Assembly (NCBI GenBank): GCA_011082265.1
Contig: CP049781.1
Span: 496,001 to 560,000, forward strand
Direction of reading: 5' to 3'
Source of the DNA: Candidatus Lachnocurva vaginae
Lineage (GTDB): Bacteria; Bacillota; Clostridia; Lachnospirales; Lachnospiraceae
DNA length: 64,000 bases
The notes under the pieces were generated by a model that was given only the letters and a program-made list of their open reading frames with translations, did not search any database and had not been told where the DNA came from. The first letter of the stretch is position 1. The number at the start of each line of letters is the position of its first letter. Made by a program: the position numbers and the translations under genes. Shown one piece after another: positions 10,245 through 19,172 of the stretch.

Positions 10245-13200
10245 ATGTCTTGTTTTATAGTTGAAGATAAGCTTCCACCTATGGAAGTTAGAGGAAATGA
10301 CCGATACATATATACCGAATATGATGCAATTACTGACAGCATTATATTTAAAATTAAAGCCGACAAAGCTTTATATGGGTATGTAATGTGTAACACCAAT
10401 GATTGGAAGCAGAATGCAAAGTATAAATTTGAAAGGAGCTTCGACGACGTTGATCAAAATAGATTGATGTCGATTTATGTGCCGTACAAAAAGCTTATTT
10501 CCAAGGATCAGCGTTATGAGTATAAAGTTGTCCTTACTTATGACGGAAATCATTTTCAATGGATGAGTGATGATGGAACTGATGGTGTCAATTCGAGATT
10601 CCCACAGAGTCATCCGAAGCCATATAAGGCTTCAAAAATACATGCATTTACATCCTATGATGAAGCAAATGATACAGTAACATTTAAGGTAAAATCCGAT
10701 GAATATGACTACGGATATGTTATGTGCCGTGCAAATCAATGGAATTATAATAATTTACCTGCTATAAGAGATTATAAGCTTGTAAAAGATGAAGAAGGCT
10801 TTCTAACAGTTACGCTTTCTTATGATAAAAAACTTTATCCGAGAGACGGAGAAATTATATTCGGGCTTTTAGCGTGGCAGGGAGTTTTTCAATATAAGCT
10901 CTATCTTCATAGCACGGTTGACGATAATTTTCACTGGATGGATGCTGACGGAAGAAATGTTTGGGGAATCAATTCAAGATTTGAAACAAAATCCAATTTC
11001 TCTACGGACCCTTGGGTTATAAGTGCTGTTGTCGATAATGAAAAATGTATCAAGGTATTTTTGAAAAATTGCTATACGAATAGAACGGGTGAAAAACCGA
11101 AGTTTGAAGTTTCTATCGGAGGAGTAGAATATAAGGCTGTAAAGCAAACTGCAAGGGACGATGGAAGTCATATACTTATAAGGATTCCTTTAAGTGAAGT
11201 TTTTAAAAATGAGCCTTTTGATACGAGAAAACCGCTCTACGTAAGAAGAAAAGGTGCTTCTACATATACAAAAGTATATCTTAGAGATATTCTTGATAAA
11301 TATGAATATAAAGGAGACGATTTAGGAGTTAAATTCAGAGAAGATGGGATTTCCATTAAGGTATGGTCTCCTGTAGCATCAAGAGCAGAGGTTATAATTT
11401 ATGAAGACTATGACAGTTTCTTAAAAAGTAAATTAAATGGTCAGGCAGTGGAGATGGATTATGATGAAAATACAGGAATCTACTCTGCTTTAATTGATAA
11501 GGAAAATAGAGATAGATATTACATTTTCAGATTCCATTTTGGTGACAGTGTAGTTCGTTATGCTGTGGATCCATATGCTAATTCCGTCGGGATGAATGGA
11601 ATAGTTGGAGCACTTACGGATATAGATATGGAAGATACAAAGCCTTTAGGGTATGAGTACGATAAGAGACCTATATTTAAAAATCCTGAAGATGCTATAA
11701 TTTATGAAATGCATGTACGAGATTTTACAATAGATAGAACTTGGGGTGGAAGACCTGAGCTTGCAGGAAAGTATCTTGGTGTAGTAGAAGAGGAAACCAA
11801 AGTTAATTATAAAGGGAAAGAGTATGCAACAGGATTTGACCACTTAAAGGACTTAGGTATAACTCATGTACACTTTCTTCCAACTTATGATTTTTCTTCA
11901 ACAGATGAATCAAGAGCTCGTGACAAGGATGTAAGAAACTGGGGATATGATCCCGAGAATTATAATGTTCCGGAAGGAAGCTATTCTATGAATCCTAAAA
12001 ATCCGAAATCCAGGATTATAGAATATAGAAAGATGGTTATGAAGCTTCATAAAGCTGGAATAAGAGTAATAAATGATGTTGTTTACAATCATATGGCAAG
12101 TACGGAAAATATGGATTGCATAGTACCCGGATATTATTTCAGAAGTAAAAGGGATGGCTCTTACTCTGACGATTCTGCTTGCGGAAATGCAGTTGAAAGT
12201 AGACGTCCGATGATAAGAAAATTTATCATTGACTCATTAAAGCATTGGATAAAAGATTATAGAACTGACGGTTTCAGATTTGACCTTATGGCAATTCTTG
12301 ATACAACTACAATGAATCTAATAAAAAAGGAATTAAAGAATTTAGACCCTTCTCTATTAATTTATGGAGAACCTTGGATGGCGGCCCCTTCGCCTCTTTC
12401 AGACGGTAAACAAACTAATAAGGATAAGGGAATCGCATATTTTAATGACGTATTTAGAGATGCAGTAAGAGGAGATAATCATCCGGAAAAATCAAAAGGT
12501 TTTGTGACGGGAGATTTTATCAAAAATCCGATTGTGTGTAATGGAATTAATGCGAGTGGAAAAGAGCCGAAGTATATGATAAATTATGCCGAAGCTCATG
12601 ACGATTATACTATATGGGATCAGATAGAAAAGAATCAGAATCCGGATATAGATCCGTCTCAGTATAGGCAAAATATTCCTGAGGATGTTTTATCCGATAT
12701 AAGAGTAAGGAAAGCATTACTTGCAAACGCAATTATGATTTTATCTCAGGGTATTCCTTTCTTTCAGGGTGGTAGTGAGATATTAAGAACGAAGCATGGA
12801 GATAGTAACAGCTTTAGAAGTTCAGATTGGGTAAATAAGTTCGATTGGATAGGTAAGGGACAGTTTTTACCGGTATTTAATTATTACAAAGGACTTATAG
12901 CGTTAAGGAAGGCTCATCCTGCTTTCAGACTTACAAGTGTGTTACAGGTTAAAAAATATCAATATGTAAAAAGGCTTCAGGATAAAGATAATATCATATA
13001 TCAGTATCTTAAACATAATGCCGGAGGAGATGATTTTAAAGACATATTTATATTGTATAATGCTTCTGATAAAAGAGAACATATAAATTGTCTTCCAAAG
13101 AATGGTGATTGGAAGGTTATAGCAAATCATGAAAGAGTTGACCTTAAAAAACCGATAGAGATTATTTCTCCTATAAAAGATATGGGAACCGGAAGATACG

Positions 13201-13250
13201 ATTTCTATATAGAGCCTTATAGTCTTATGATTATGTATAATAATGATTAA
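10245..13250 (+). CDS. Type I pullulanase-like GH13 enzyme, no signal peptide
   Basis: Debranching enzyme that hydrolyses alpha-1,6 links in pullulan, starch or glycogen. The type I pullulanase signature appears as NWGYDPENYNVPEGSYS. Catalytic residues are Asp680 in FRFDL, Glu709 in YGEPW, and the Asp of AEAHDDYTIWD. Residues about 15-250 hold two related modules, each with GYVMC-x2-N-x-W and each ending NSRF; these look like sugar-binding repeats, but I cannot name the family. With no signal peptide or anchor, the enzyme should work in the cytoplasm. AGAGGA 14 bases upstream is a rather distant ribosome binding site. Confidence 0.9.
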   Translation: MSCFIVEDKLPPMEVRGNDRYIYTEYDAITDSIIFKIKADKALYGYVMCNTNDWKQNAKYKFERSFDDVDQNRLMSIYVPYKKLISKDQRYEYKVVLTYDGNHFQWMSDDGTDGVNSRFPQSHPKPYKASKIHAFTSYDEANDTVTFKVKSDEYDYGYVMCRANQWNYNNLPAIRDYKLVKDEEGFLTVTLSYDKKLYPRDGEIIFGLLAWQGVFQYKLYLHSTVDDNFHWMDADGRNVWGINSRFETKSNFSTDPWVISAVVDNEKCIKVFLKNCYTNRTGEKPKFEVSIGGVEYKAVKQTARDDGSHILIRIPLSEVFKNEPFDTRKPLYVRRKGASTYTKVYLRDILDKYEYKGDDLGVKFREDGISIKVWSPVASRAEVIIYEDYDSFLKSKLNGQAVEMDYDENTGIYSALIDKENRDRYYIFRFHFGDSVVRYAVDPYANSVGMNGIVGALTDIDMEDTKPLGYEYDKRPIFKNPEDAIIYEMHVRDFTIDRTWGGRPELAGKYLGVVEEETKVNYKGKEYATGFDHLKDLGITHVHFLPTYDFSSTDESRARDKDVRNWGYDPENYNVPEGSYSMNPKNPKSRIIEYRKMVMKLHKAGIRVINDVVYNHMASTENMDCIVPGYYFRSKRDGSYSDDSACGNAVESRRPMIRKFIIDSLKHWIKDYRTDGFRFDLMAILDTTTMNLIKKELKNLDPSLLIYGEPWMAAPSPLSDGKQTNKDKGIAYFNDVFRDAVRGDNHPEKSKGFVTGDFIKNPIVCNGINASGKEPKYMINYAEAHDDYTIWDQIEKNQNPDIDPSQYRQNIPEDVLSDIRVRKALLANAIMILSQGIPFFQGGSEILRTKHGDSNSFRSSDWVNKFDWIGKGQFLPVFNYYKGLIALRKAHPAFRLTSVLQVKKYQYVKRLQDKDNIIYQYLKHNAGGDDFKDIFILYNASDKREHINCLPKNGDWKVIANHERVDLKKPIEIISPIKDMGTGRYDFYIEPYSLMIMYNND

Positions 13251-13254
13251 TAGT

Positions 13255-13300
13255 AAAAGTAAAGCCGTGCGGTTATAGCCGCATGGCTTTAGATTTTTAG
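13255..13300 (+). terminator. Rho-independent terminator after pullulanase gene
   Basis: Stem arms AAAGCCGTGCGG and CCGCATGGCTTT close a four-to-six base loop and are followed by a T-rich tract (AGATTTTT). The stem is symmetrical enough to stop transcripts from both sides, including the convergent GNAT gene. A near-identical copy lies at 13841-13877. Confidence 0.85.
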
Positions 13301-13351
13301 ATTTATGAATTAAAAATAAATTAAAAATTGAAAAGATAATTAAAAATCGGT

Positions 13352-13804
13352 CTAAAATCTATGGTACATAACTGAACTGTCGGTTAAATCGACAGTACCT
13401 TGTCTTATATAAAAATGATAGGCATCAGAACCTTTTTTAGTTGTAAAGAAGGCTCCAGTTACGCCTTTTTCTTTTAACTCTTTAATAGCAGAATTATAAA
13501 GAGAACTTCCTATTCCTAAATGTCTATATTTTTTATCAACAAAGAAATGTTCAATATAATATGTTTTTGTCGTTCCAAAATATTTAATATTTCCTAAAAT
13601 TGCTCCGACCGCTACATTATTATATGATGCTACTAAGCCAAAAAATTGTGGAGTATTCTCCAAATCATACAAATTTTTCCGTGCATATTCGTTATTCCAA
13701 TTTTCATTCCACGGATCTTTGTTAAAAACATTAACAAAAATGGAAACTAAAACAGATGTATCAGTAACCGGTTTTATTAATATATTTTTATTGTTGTTTT
13801 CCAT
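13352..13804 (-). CDS. GNAT-family N-acetyltransferase
   Basis: Acetyl-CoA-dependent acyltransferase of unknown substrate, 150 residues. The acetyl-CoA loop is visible as KKYRHLGIGSSLYNSAIKEL (Q/R-x-x-G-x-G/A pattern), preceded by the beta-strand IEHFFVD. It is a single-gene unit on the minus strand, enclosed by two copies of the same terminator hairpin, which isolates it from its neighbours. Substrate could be a small molecule, a peptide or a protein N-terminus; nothing nearby helps decide. Confidence 0.85.
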   Translation of the reverse strand: MENNNKNILIKPVTDTSVLVSIFVNVFNKDPWNENWNNEYARKNLYDLENTPQFFGLVASYNNVAVGAILGNIKYFGTTKTYYIEHFFVDKKYRHLGIGSSLYNSAIKELKEKGVTGAFFTTKKGSDAYHFYIRQGTVDLTDSSVMYHRF

Positions 13805-13840
13805 AAAATCTCCATACTTAAATAATAATTCTAAATGATT

Positions 13841-13877
13841 AAAAGTAAATCCGTGCGGTTATAGCCGCATGGCTTTA
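13841..13877 (-). terminator. Terminator of the ECF/SAM-hydrolase operon
   Basis: Same hairpin as at 13255-13291, with 36 of 37 bases identical (T replaces G at 13850). It overlaps the ecfT stop codon and is followed, reading leftward, by a T-rich run. It ends the leftward ECF operon and insulates the GNAT gene. Confidence 0.8.
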
Positions 13878-14708
13878 CTTTTTAAAAATATTATAAAATC
13901 TTGAGTGGTTCATAAACATAATAGAAAAAGAAAGTACAAATAAAATAATTGATACAAAAAGGACAGCTATGTCCCTTTTTTTGATAGATTTTTCGCTATA
14001 CCAAGTACGCTTATTTTTTTTACCAAATGATCGAAGCTCCATTGCATTATCAATGAGTTCAACTCTATCTAGACTAGATAAAATAAGGGGTATTAAAATC
14101 ATTGCATAATTTTTTACTCTTTTTCTTAGTTTGCTTTTTGATGATAAATCAATTCCTCTAGCTTGCTGTGCTTTTGAAACTGTTTTAAAATCTCTTTGAA
14201 TATCCGGTATATATCTAAGAGCTAAAGATACTGCATATGCAATTTTATAACTTACTCCTACCTTATTCAATGATGAAGCAAACTCACTAGGATGAGTAGT
14301 TGTAACAAATAATAAGGCAATCGGAGTAACTACTAAATATTTTAAAATGATATTACTTAAATAAAATAATTGCTCTTCTGTTAAATTATATCTCCCAATT
14401 CCTTTTAGTAAAACATGGGAGCTTCCATATAAGTGGACACCTTCCTGGGGAGAAAAAATATATATTGTTATAGTATTTAAAGCGAGGAAAATAATAATTA
14501 ACCAAAAGATAAAACTAATTTCTTTAAATCTAATTTTAGATATTTTAAAGATTAAAAAACTTCCGCAAAGCATTACTAAAAGAATTCTTATATCGTAACT
14601 TATCATAGCAACAGTTGACCATAGCAAAAAAAATATAAGCTTTGTAATACCGCTTAACTTATGTATAAAAGAAGGCCTATCTATATAAGAAAGCATCTCA
14701 GTTGACAT
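13875..14708 (-). CDS. ECF transporter transmembrane component (EcfT)
   Basis: Membrane scaffold that couples ATP hydrolysis to an S component in an energy-coupling factor importer. 277 residues with about five hydrophobic segments. The two ATPase-contact motifs with conserved Ala-Arg-Gly are seen in KAQQARGIDL and the later AMELRSFG segment. It overlaps the ATPase gene by 11 bases, so the two are translationally coupled. Last gene of the four-gene operon. Confidence 0.9.
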   Translation of the reverse strand: MSTEMLSYIDRPSFIHKLSGITKLIFFLLWSTVAMISYDIRILLVMLCGSFLIFKISKIRFKEISFIFWLIIIFLALNTITIYIFSPQEGVHLYGSSHVLLKGIGRYNLTEEQLFYLSNIILKYLVVTPIALLFVTTTHPSEFASSLNKVGVSYKIAYAVSLALRYIPDIQRDFKTVSKAQQARGIDLSSKSKLRKRVKNYAMILIPLILSSLDRVELIDNAMELRSFGKKNKRTWYSEKSIKKRDIAVLFVSIILFVLSFSIMFMNHSRFYNIFKK

Positions 14709-16410
14709 CTCTTTTTACCTCCTCGCTGTGAATAAATCTTGCTACAAATTTTTCACGTTCTTTAATTCCTACATAATCGGCTAAATAATATAAAGAAGTT
14801 TGCTTTAAATTAGCTTTTTTTATTATTTCTTCATCTCCAAGTATATTTACCGGTGTGTCATCGGATATTATTTTGCCATCTGTTAAAACAACAGCTCTTT
14901 GAGTATATTCCATCATAAGATGCATATCATGTGTAATTAAAACTATTGTTATGCCAAGTTTATTTAATTCTTTAAGAAAGTTCATGATGTCAGTATAATG
15001 CTTCAAGTCTTGCCCTGCTGTAGGCTCATCTAAAATTAAAATAGAAGGCTTAAGTGAAAGAATTGAAGCTATTGTAACTCGTTTCTTTTGTCCAAAGCTA
15101 AGTGCAGATATCGGCCAATTCCTATAGGAGTATAGTCCACAAATTTTTAAAGTTTCATACACTTTTTTTTGAACTTCATCTTCAGAAAATCCTCTTAATC
15201 TTAGCCCTAATGCGACTTCATCATAAATTAAAACTTTTGAAATCATATTATTTGGATTTTGCATAACAAGACCTATATTTGATGCTCTTTCAGCAATAGA
15301 AGCTTTTCCTATGTCTCTACCTTGCATAATAATATTGCCTTTACTATGCTTTTCAATTCCTGTAATGACTTTAGCTAAGGTTGATTTTCCTGCTCCATTC
15401 TTACCTACAAGACTTATCATTTCGCCTTTATATATTTTTAAGTTAATATTTTTAAGAAGCATACTACTTCCATCATAAGAAAAATTCAAATTTCTTAATT
15501 CAAGAAGGACTTCATCTTGCTTAGGTTCCAAAAAATCATGCTGATTATTAAACCAACTTAAAACCTTTTGCTTTTCTTTATCATTTAAAAATAATTGATC
15601 CAGTCTACTGGCGTGCATATCTTCATGAATTACTACACCAGCATCCTTTAAAGCTGTAATATACAAAGGCTCTCTCAATTTAACATCAGTAAGTACAGAA
15701 CTACTTAAAATTTTATCAGGGGATGTGTTCATAACAATTTTGCCGTCATTCATAACTATAACTCTATCAACCGGCCTATGAAGCACATCCTCGATTCTAT
15801 GCTCGATGATTACTATCGTTTTTTTAGTTTCTTCGTGCATTCTATCTATAAGTTCTATAGCTAATTTTCCTGTATGAGGATCAAGATTTGCAAGAGGTTC
15901 ATCAAAAAGAAGTACATCAACGTCATCTACAAGAACTCCGGCAAGTGCAGCTCTTTGCTTTTGACCTCCTGATATTTCATGTATGGAAGATTTAAGCTTT
16001 TCAAGCATGTCTACCTTAAATGCATAAATTTTTACTTTATTTTCCATAATATCTTTTGGAGTTGCGTCATTTTCCAATGAAAAAGCAATATCTTCTCCTA
16101 CAGTAAGACCTACAAATTGGCTGTCAGGATCTTGAAGCACTGTTCCTATCATTTTAGATCTATCAAAAATATTCTTAGAAAAGGCTTCTTCATTATTTAT
16201 TAAGAATTCTCCACTGAATTTTCCTTTATACGATGACGGGATAAGTCCGTTAAGACAATGTGCTAAAGTGGATTTTCCAGATCCCGAAGGTCCTACTATT
16301 AAAATCTTTTCTCCTGGATAAATGGATAAGTTAATATTATTAAGAGTAGGCGATTTTTGACTGTCATATTTAAACGAAAAATCTTTAAATTGAATAATAG
16401 GCTTATCCAT
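14698..16410 (-). CDS. ECF transporter ATPase with two fused ABC domains
   Basis: 570 residues carrying two complete nucleotide-binding domains, the fused EcfA-EcfA' arrangement. First domain: Walker A GPSGSGKST, signature ISGGQKQRAALAG, Walker B LLFDEPLANLD. Second: Walker A GKNGAGKST, signature LSFGQKKRVTIAS, Walker B ILDEPTAGQD with switch His in LITHDMH. Fused ATPases normally serve a dedicated S component, consistent with the UPF0397 gene 22 bases upstream. Confidence 0.93.
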   Translation of the reverse strand: MDKPIIQFKDFSFKYDSQKSPTLNNINLSIYPGEKILIVGPSGSGKSTLAHCLNGLIPSSYKGKFSGEFLINNEEAFSKNIFDRSKMIGTVLQDPDSQFVGLTVGEDIAFSLENDATPKDIMENKVKIYAFKVDMLEKLKSSIHEISGGQKQRAALAGVLVDDVDVLLFDEPLANLDPHTGKLAIELIDRMHEETKKTIVIIEHRIEDVLHRPVDRVIVMNDGKIVMNTSPDKILSSSVLTDVKLREPLYITALKDAGVVIHEDMHASRLDQLFLNDKEKQKVLSWFNNQHDFLEPKQDEVLLELRNLNFSYDGSSMLLKNINLKIYKGEMISLVGKNGAGKSTLAKVITGIEKHSKGNIIMQGRDIGKASIAERASNIGLVMQNPNNMISKVLIYDEVALGLRLRGFSEDEVQKKVYETLKICGLYSYRNWPISALSFGQKKRVTIASILSLKPSILILDEPTAGQDLKHYTDIMNFLKELNKLGITIVLITHDMHLMMEYTQRAVVLTDGKIISDDTPVNILGDEEIIKKANLKQTSLYYLADYVGIKEREKFVARFIHSEEVKRDVN

Positions 16411-16432
16411 TTTAACTCCTTTTTAAAACGAA

Positions 16433-16984
16433 CTATTCCTTATCAAGACTGTTAGAAGATACTCTTGTTTTGGCATATGCTATAAGTATAGCAGTACCTA
16501 TAATTCCAACAGTTATTATATTTGCAACTCCTGCAACTAATCCCTGTATAAAGACTTTATTTGCAGGCTCTTTATAAATTACAATATCCAAAATAGGGGC
16601 TACTGCACCAAATCCTATTGCTTGAGTTAGTGCTTGAGAAATATTAAAAAATACGATTTGCTTTACAGTCATTTTTTCTTCTAGAGGTAAAATTTTCTTG
16701 TTAAACATTCCTATAAAAAATCCAACGAAACCAGAAACTACAATCCAACTCCACCAAGCACTTCCATATGATAACATATCATTTAAGGTATGTCCTATTA
16801 AGCCAATAAGTCCTCCTGCAATAGGTCCAAATAAGGTAGCAGCTATAGCTAAAAATGCATAAGATGTCTTTATTGAAGTATTTGGAATTCCTGATGGAAT
16901 GTCAGCAAATCTTGATAAAATTACAAAAACTGCAGACCCAATACCAATTGCTACAATAGTACGAACAGATAAATCCTTTTTCAT
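16433..16984 (-). CDS. ECF S component, UPF0397 family
   Basis: Small integral membrane protein, 183 residues with five to six hydrophobic helices. It matches the UPF0397 family I know from Firmicutes: IPSGIPNTSIKTSYAFLA, GPIAGGLIGLIGHTLND and SAWWSW are the recognisable stretches. It should bind the transported molecule. UPF0397 substrates are not firmly known to me. The adjoining SAM hydrolase suggests a link with S-adenosylmethionine, adenosine, methionine or a related compound (inference). Confidence 0.85.
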   Translation of the reverse strand: MKKDLSVRTIVAIGIGSAVFVILSRFADIPSGIPNTSIKTSYAFLAIAATLFGPIAGGLIGLIGHTLNDMLSYGSAWWSWIVVSGFVGFFIGMFNKKILPLEEKMTVKQIVFFNISQALTQAIGFGAVAPILDIVIYKEPANKVFIQGLVAGVANIITVGIIGTAILIAYAKTRVSSNSLDKE

Positions 16985-17835
16985 TATTTTCCCTCCAATT
17001 TTCTAAGCTTTATTATCCAACCAGCTCCTTCTACAATATGATAAGCATTAGCAAAGGAACCTTGATTCAAAGCAACTCCTAGCTTATCTAAAGAATTGAT
17101 AAATAAAAGTGCATCACCGCATCTTGTTTCAGCAAAAGTCTGTCTCATTTTTAGTACTTTTTCATATACTACTGAATGATTAGATTCTATAGTGATAAGT
17201 ATATCATCACCATAATTTATTCCTTTTCCAAAAATGAAATTTCTGTCTAAATTAGTCCATAAATTACCAAATCTTACATCTAAAATATCGATTGAGCCTA
17301 AAATTAATCCATCTTCAGTTATTTTTGGAGAATTATGAGCAATTGTTATGATCTGATCTAAAGAAATTTTTTTTCCGACTTCTTCAAAGGTTATAACTCC
17401 GCTTGCAAGTCTAGCTCCTGCATATGCATATACATCTCTGCCATGAAAGGTATAGGAATTGCCGGAATTAGGAAGTCTATTTGTTTTTTCGTCAATTTCT
17501 CTAACTTCACAAATCCCTACTTCTTCAAGAATATGAGTAAGTGTACCATTGTTTGGAGTTACTATGAACTGATTCGTTTTAGTCTTTGCTATAACACTAA
17601 GTCTATCTGTTCCTACTCCAGGATCAACTACTGACACAAAAACAGTATTTTGAGGCCAATATTGAATAGTCTGAAGAAGACGATAAGAAGCATCCCAAAT
17701 ATTATACTGTGGGATTTCATGAGTAAGATTAAAAATCCTAAGTGTTGGGTCAACTCCAATGGCAACTCCGAACATTGCAGACACTGCTCCGTCACAAAGC
17801 CCGAAATCTGTTTGCAATAACAATGCTGATTTCAT
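16984..17835 (-). CDS. SAM hydrolase / SAM hydroxide adenosyltransferase (DUF62)
   Basis: Member of the fluorinase/chlorinase-like DUF62 family, most members of which split S-adenosylmethionine into adenosine and methionine with water. Family marks: LLQTDFGLCDGAVSAMFG at the start, VFVSVVDPGVG and FIVTPNNGTLTHIL in the centre, YTFHGRDVYAYAGARLASG afterwards. First gene of the operon; its stop overlaps the S component start by one base, implying a shared function. RBS AAAGGGAGG precedes the ATG. A halogenase role is unlikely without an enlarged halide pocket, which I cannot judge here. Confidence 0.88.
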   Translation of the reverse strand: MKSALLLQTDFGLCDGAVSAMFGVAIGVDPTLRIFNLTHEIPQYNIWDASYRLLQTIQYWPQNTVFVSVVDPGVGTDRLSVIAKTKTNQFIVTPNNGTLTHILEEVGICEVREIDEKTNRLPNSGNSYTFHGRDVYAYAGARLASGVITFEEVGKKISLDQIITIAHNSPKITEDGLILGSIDILDVRFGNLWTNLDRNFIFGKGINYGDDILITIESNHSVVYEKVLKMRQTFAETRCGDALLFINSLDKLGVALNQGSFANAYHIVEGAGWIIKLRKLEGK

Positions 17836-18058
17836 AAAAATCCTCCCTTTAAAATTGATAAAAGAAATTGCTTGAAAGGTAATTATACATGAACATAAAA
17901 TAAAAATCTTTATTTTATAACTTTTATTATATATATTTTATTTTTATATCATAAATATTTTATTTAAGTAACATTCAAGTTTTATTTATTTAAAAAGGTT
18001 ATTGCATATAAAATAAATAATGAAAGTATGATATATTAGTTTTAAAGAATATTAAAAT
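17836..18058. other. Promoter region of the SAM-hydrolase/ECF operon; chromosome edge
   Basis: Very AT-rich DNA carrying the leftward promoter. I looked for a SAM or other riboswitch and saw no convincing conserved core or terminator fold. The right end touches the first hsdM remnant, so this is about where ordinary chromosome gives way to mobile DNA. Confidence 0.5.
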
Positions 18059-18196
18059 TATGAATATCTTATGGCAATATATGCATCAAATGCGGGTAAA
18101 TCGGGAGGAGAATTCTTTACACCCGCAGATATCTCAAAGCTTGGAACTGTAGGGAAATCGGAGGTTAATAAGGTGTATATAAATAAGGTGTATATA
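18059..18196 (+). pseudogene. hsdM remnant 1 (type I restriction methyltransferase fragment)
   Basis: Translates to YEYLMAIYASNAGKSGGEFF followed by TPADISKLGTVGKSEVNKVY, nearly identical to the end of hsdM remnant 2 at 43.86-43.99 kb. A 12-base deletion removes four residues (LLTR-type). It lacks the first 190 or so codons and stops resembling HsdM right at NKVY, where intact genes continue into DPxCGSGS. A 15-bp unit (AATAAGGTGTATATA) is tandemly duplicated at the break (18167-18181 and 18182-18196). Not functional. Confidence 0.85.
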
Positions 18197-18233
18197 AAAA
18201 AGTTTAAAAACAGGAAAGGATGTTTAAAATATT

Positions 18234-18422
18234 ATGAAAAACCTTGAAGGATTATGTGGATGTGGGAACGACGACCGTAAAGCAATCATTAACATTTGTG
18301 TAATGTCAGCGAAATATTTTAACAATAAAGCGTCAGTACAGGATATTAACGAAGCTTTGAAAGAAAACGGTCAATCTCCTCTTACAGAAGAGGAGATGAA
18401 AAGTTTAAACTTAACTGATTAA
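18234..18422 (+). CDS. Small hypothetical protein (62 aa)
   Basis: Not recognised. A plausible ribosome site AAAGGA lies 14 or so bases upstream of the ATG. The product has a Cys-rich start (GLCGCGNDD), a helical middle and an acidic end (LTEEEMKSLNLTD). It stands between the hsdM remnant and the ORF6N remnant, and could be a real small gene carried by the mobile DNA. Confidence 0.5.
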   Translation: MKNLEGLCGCGNDDRKAIINICVMSAKYFNNKASVQDINEALKENGQSPLTEEEMKSLNLTD

Positions 18423-18452
18423 CCTTTTTAACAAAATAAAAGAAGCGGATTA

Positions 18453-18748
18453 TTGGCTTATAAGAGTTACTATATAAGAAATCAAAAGGTTATGCTTGAT
18501 TTTGAACTTGCTGAAATATATGGATATGAAACAAAAACATTTAATCAGCAAGTCAAGAATAACATAGAAAAATTTGATGAAGATTTTAGATTTCAACTTA
18601 CAAAAGATGAATGGGAATTTTTGAGGTCAAAAATTTTGACCCCATCAAGATTTTATTAGATCAAAAGAATTAGTGCAAATAGCAGTACATACAAATGAAA
18701 ATACAAAGGATATAGCTGAAATAAAGTCGCAAATGGCTACAAAAGAAG
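18453..18748 (+). pseudogene. ORF6N-domain protein, broken
   Basis: The first 68 residues (start likely a TTG) match the N-terminal ORF6N domain of phage-type DNA-binding proteins: YYIRNQKVMLDFELAEIYG and DEDFRFQLTKDEW. It then reaches a stop at 18657. A second piece in a nearby frame (KELVQIAVHTNENTKDIAEI, then KSQMATKED) resembles the C-terminal helix of the same family, so the middle is deleted. The remnant then runs straight into the DUF3139 fragment. Confidence 0.7.
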
Positions 18749-18751
18749 ATA

Positions 18752-19104
18752 ATGTTATTACTAGGTATAATTGTGATAGGTATTATTGTATACCAATATC
18801 CAATGCAAAAAGCATTAGCACAAAGAAATTTCACAAGTTATATAAATAAACAAGGTGTAGTTTCTGATGAAATTGAGAGTAAAAAGATAATTAAAGATTG
18901 GAAACAAGGAGGATATTTGATAATTTAACTTTTCGTAATGATGAAAACAACAAATACTATTATCATTATCAAACATGGACACATAAAAAAGGAGAAAAGT
19001 TGAGATTCAATAGAATTACATTAAGTATTATTGATGAAAAAAAATCTATTGTGCTAGATGATCCTTATGATGGGAAATGTAAATATCCCCCTATTCAGGA
19101 GTAA
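18752..19104 (+). pseudogene. DUF3139-type small membrane protein, frameshifted
   Basis: Starts with a hydrophobic helix (MLLLGIIVIGIIVYQYPM) and continues KALAQRNFTSYINKQGV up to DWKQGGYLII, then stops. The remainder (YYYHYQTWTHKKGEKLRFNR to CKYPPIQE) follows in the next frame from about 18898. Joining the frames near 18920-18930 restores a normal DUF3139-like protein of about 117 residues. Function of the family is unknown. Confidence 0.65.
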
Positions 19105-19121
19105 AAATTAATATAATTATT

Positions 19122-19158
19122 AAGTGACTAAGGACATTAAGTCTTTAGTCGCTTTTTG
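19122..19158 (+). terminator. Terminator after the DUF3139 remnant
   Basis: Arms AAGTGACTAAGGAC and GTCTTTAGTCGCTT pair with a few G-U contacts around a short ATTAA loop, followed by TTTTTG. Confidence 0.75.
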
Positions 19159-19172
19159 TTAGTAGATTGTTT

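Noticed and set aside
16984..17835. Fluorinase or chlorinase activity
   Set aside because: Halogenases are a rare branch of DUF62; nothing nearby supports halometabolite synthesis, so SAM hydrolysis is preferred.
17836..18058. SAM riboswitch upstream of the SAM hydrolase
   Set aside because: No conserved riboswitch core or terminator/antiterminator pair could be recognised in this AT-rich leader.
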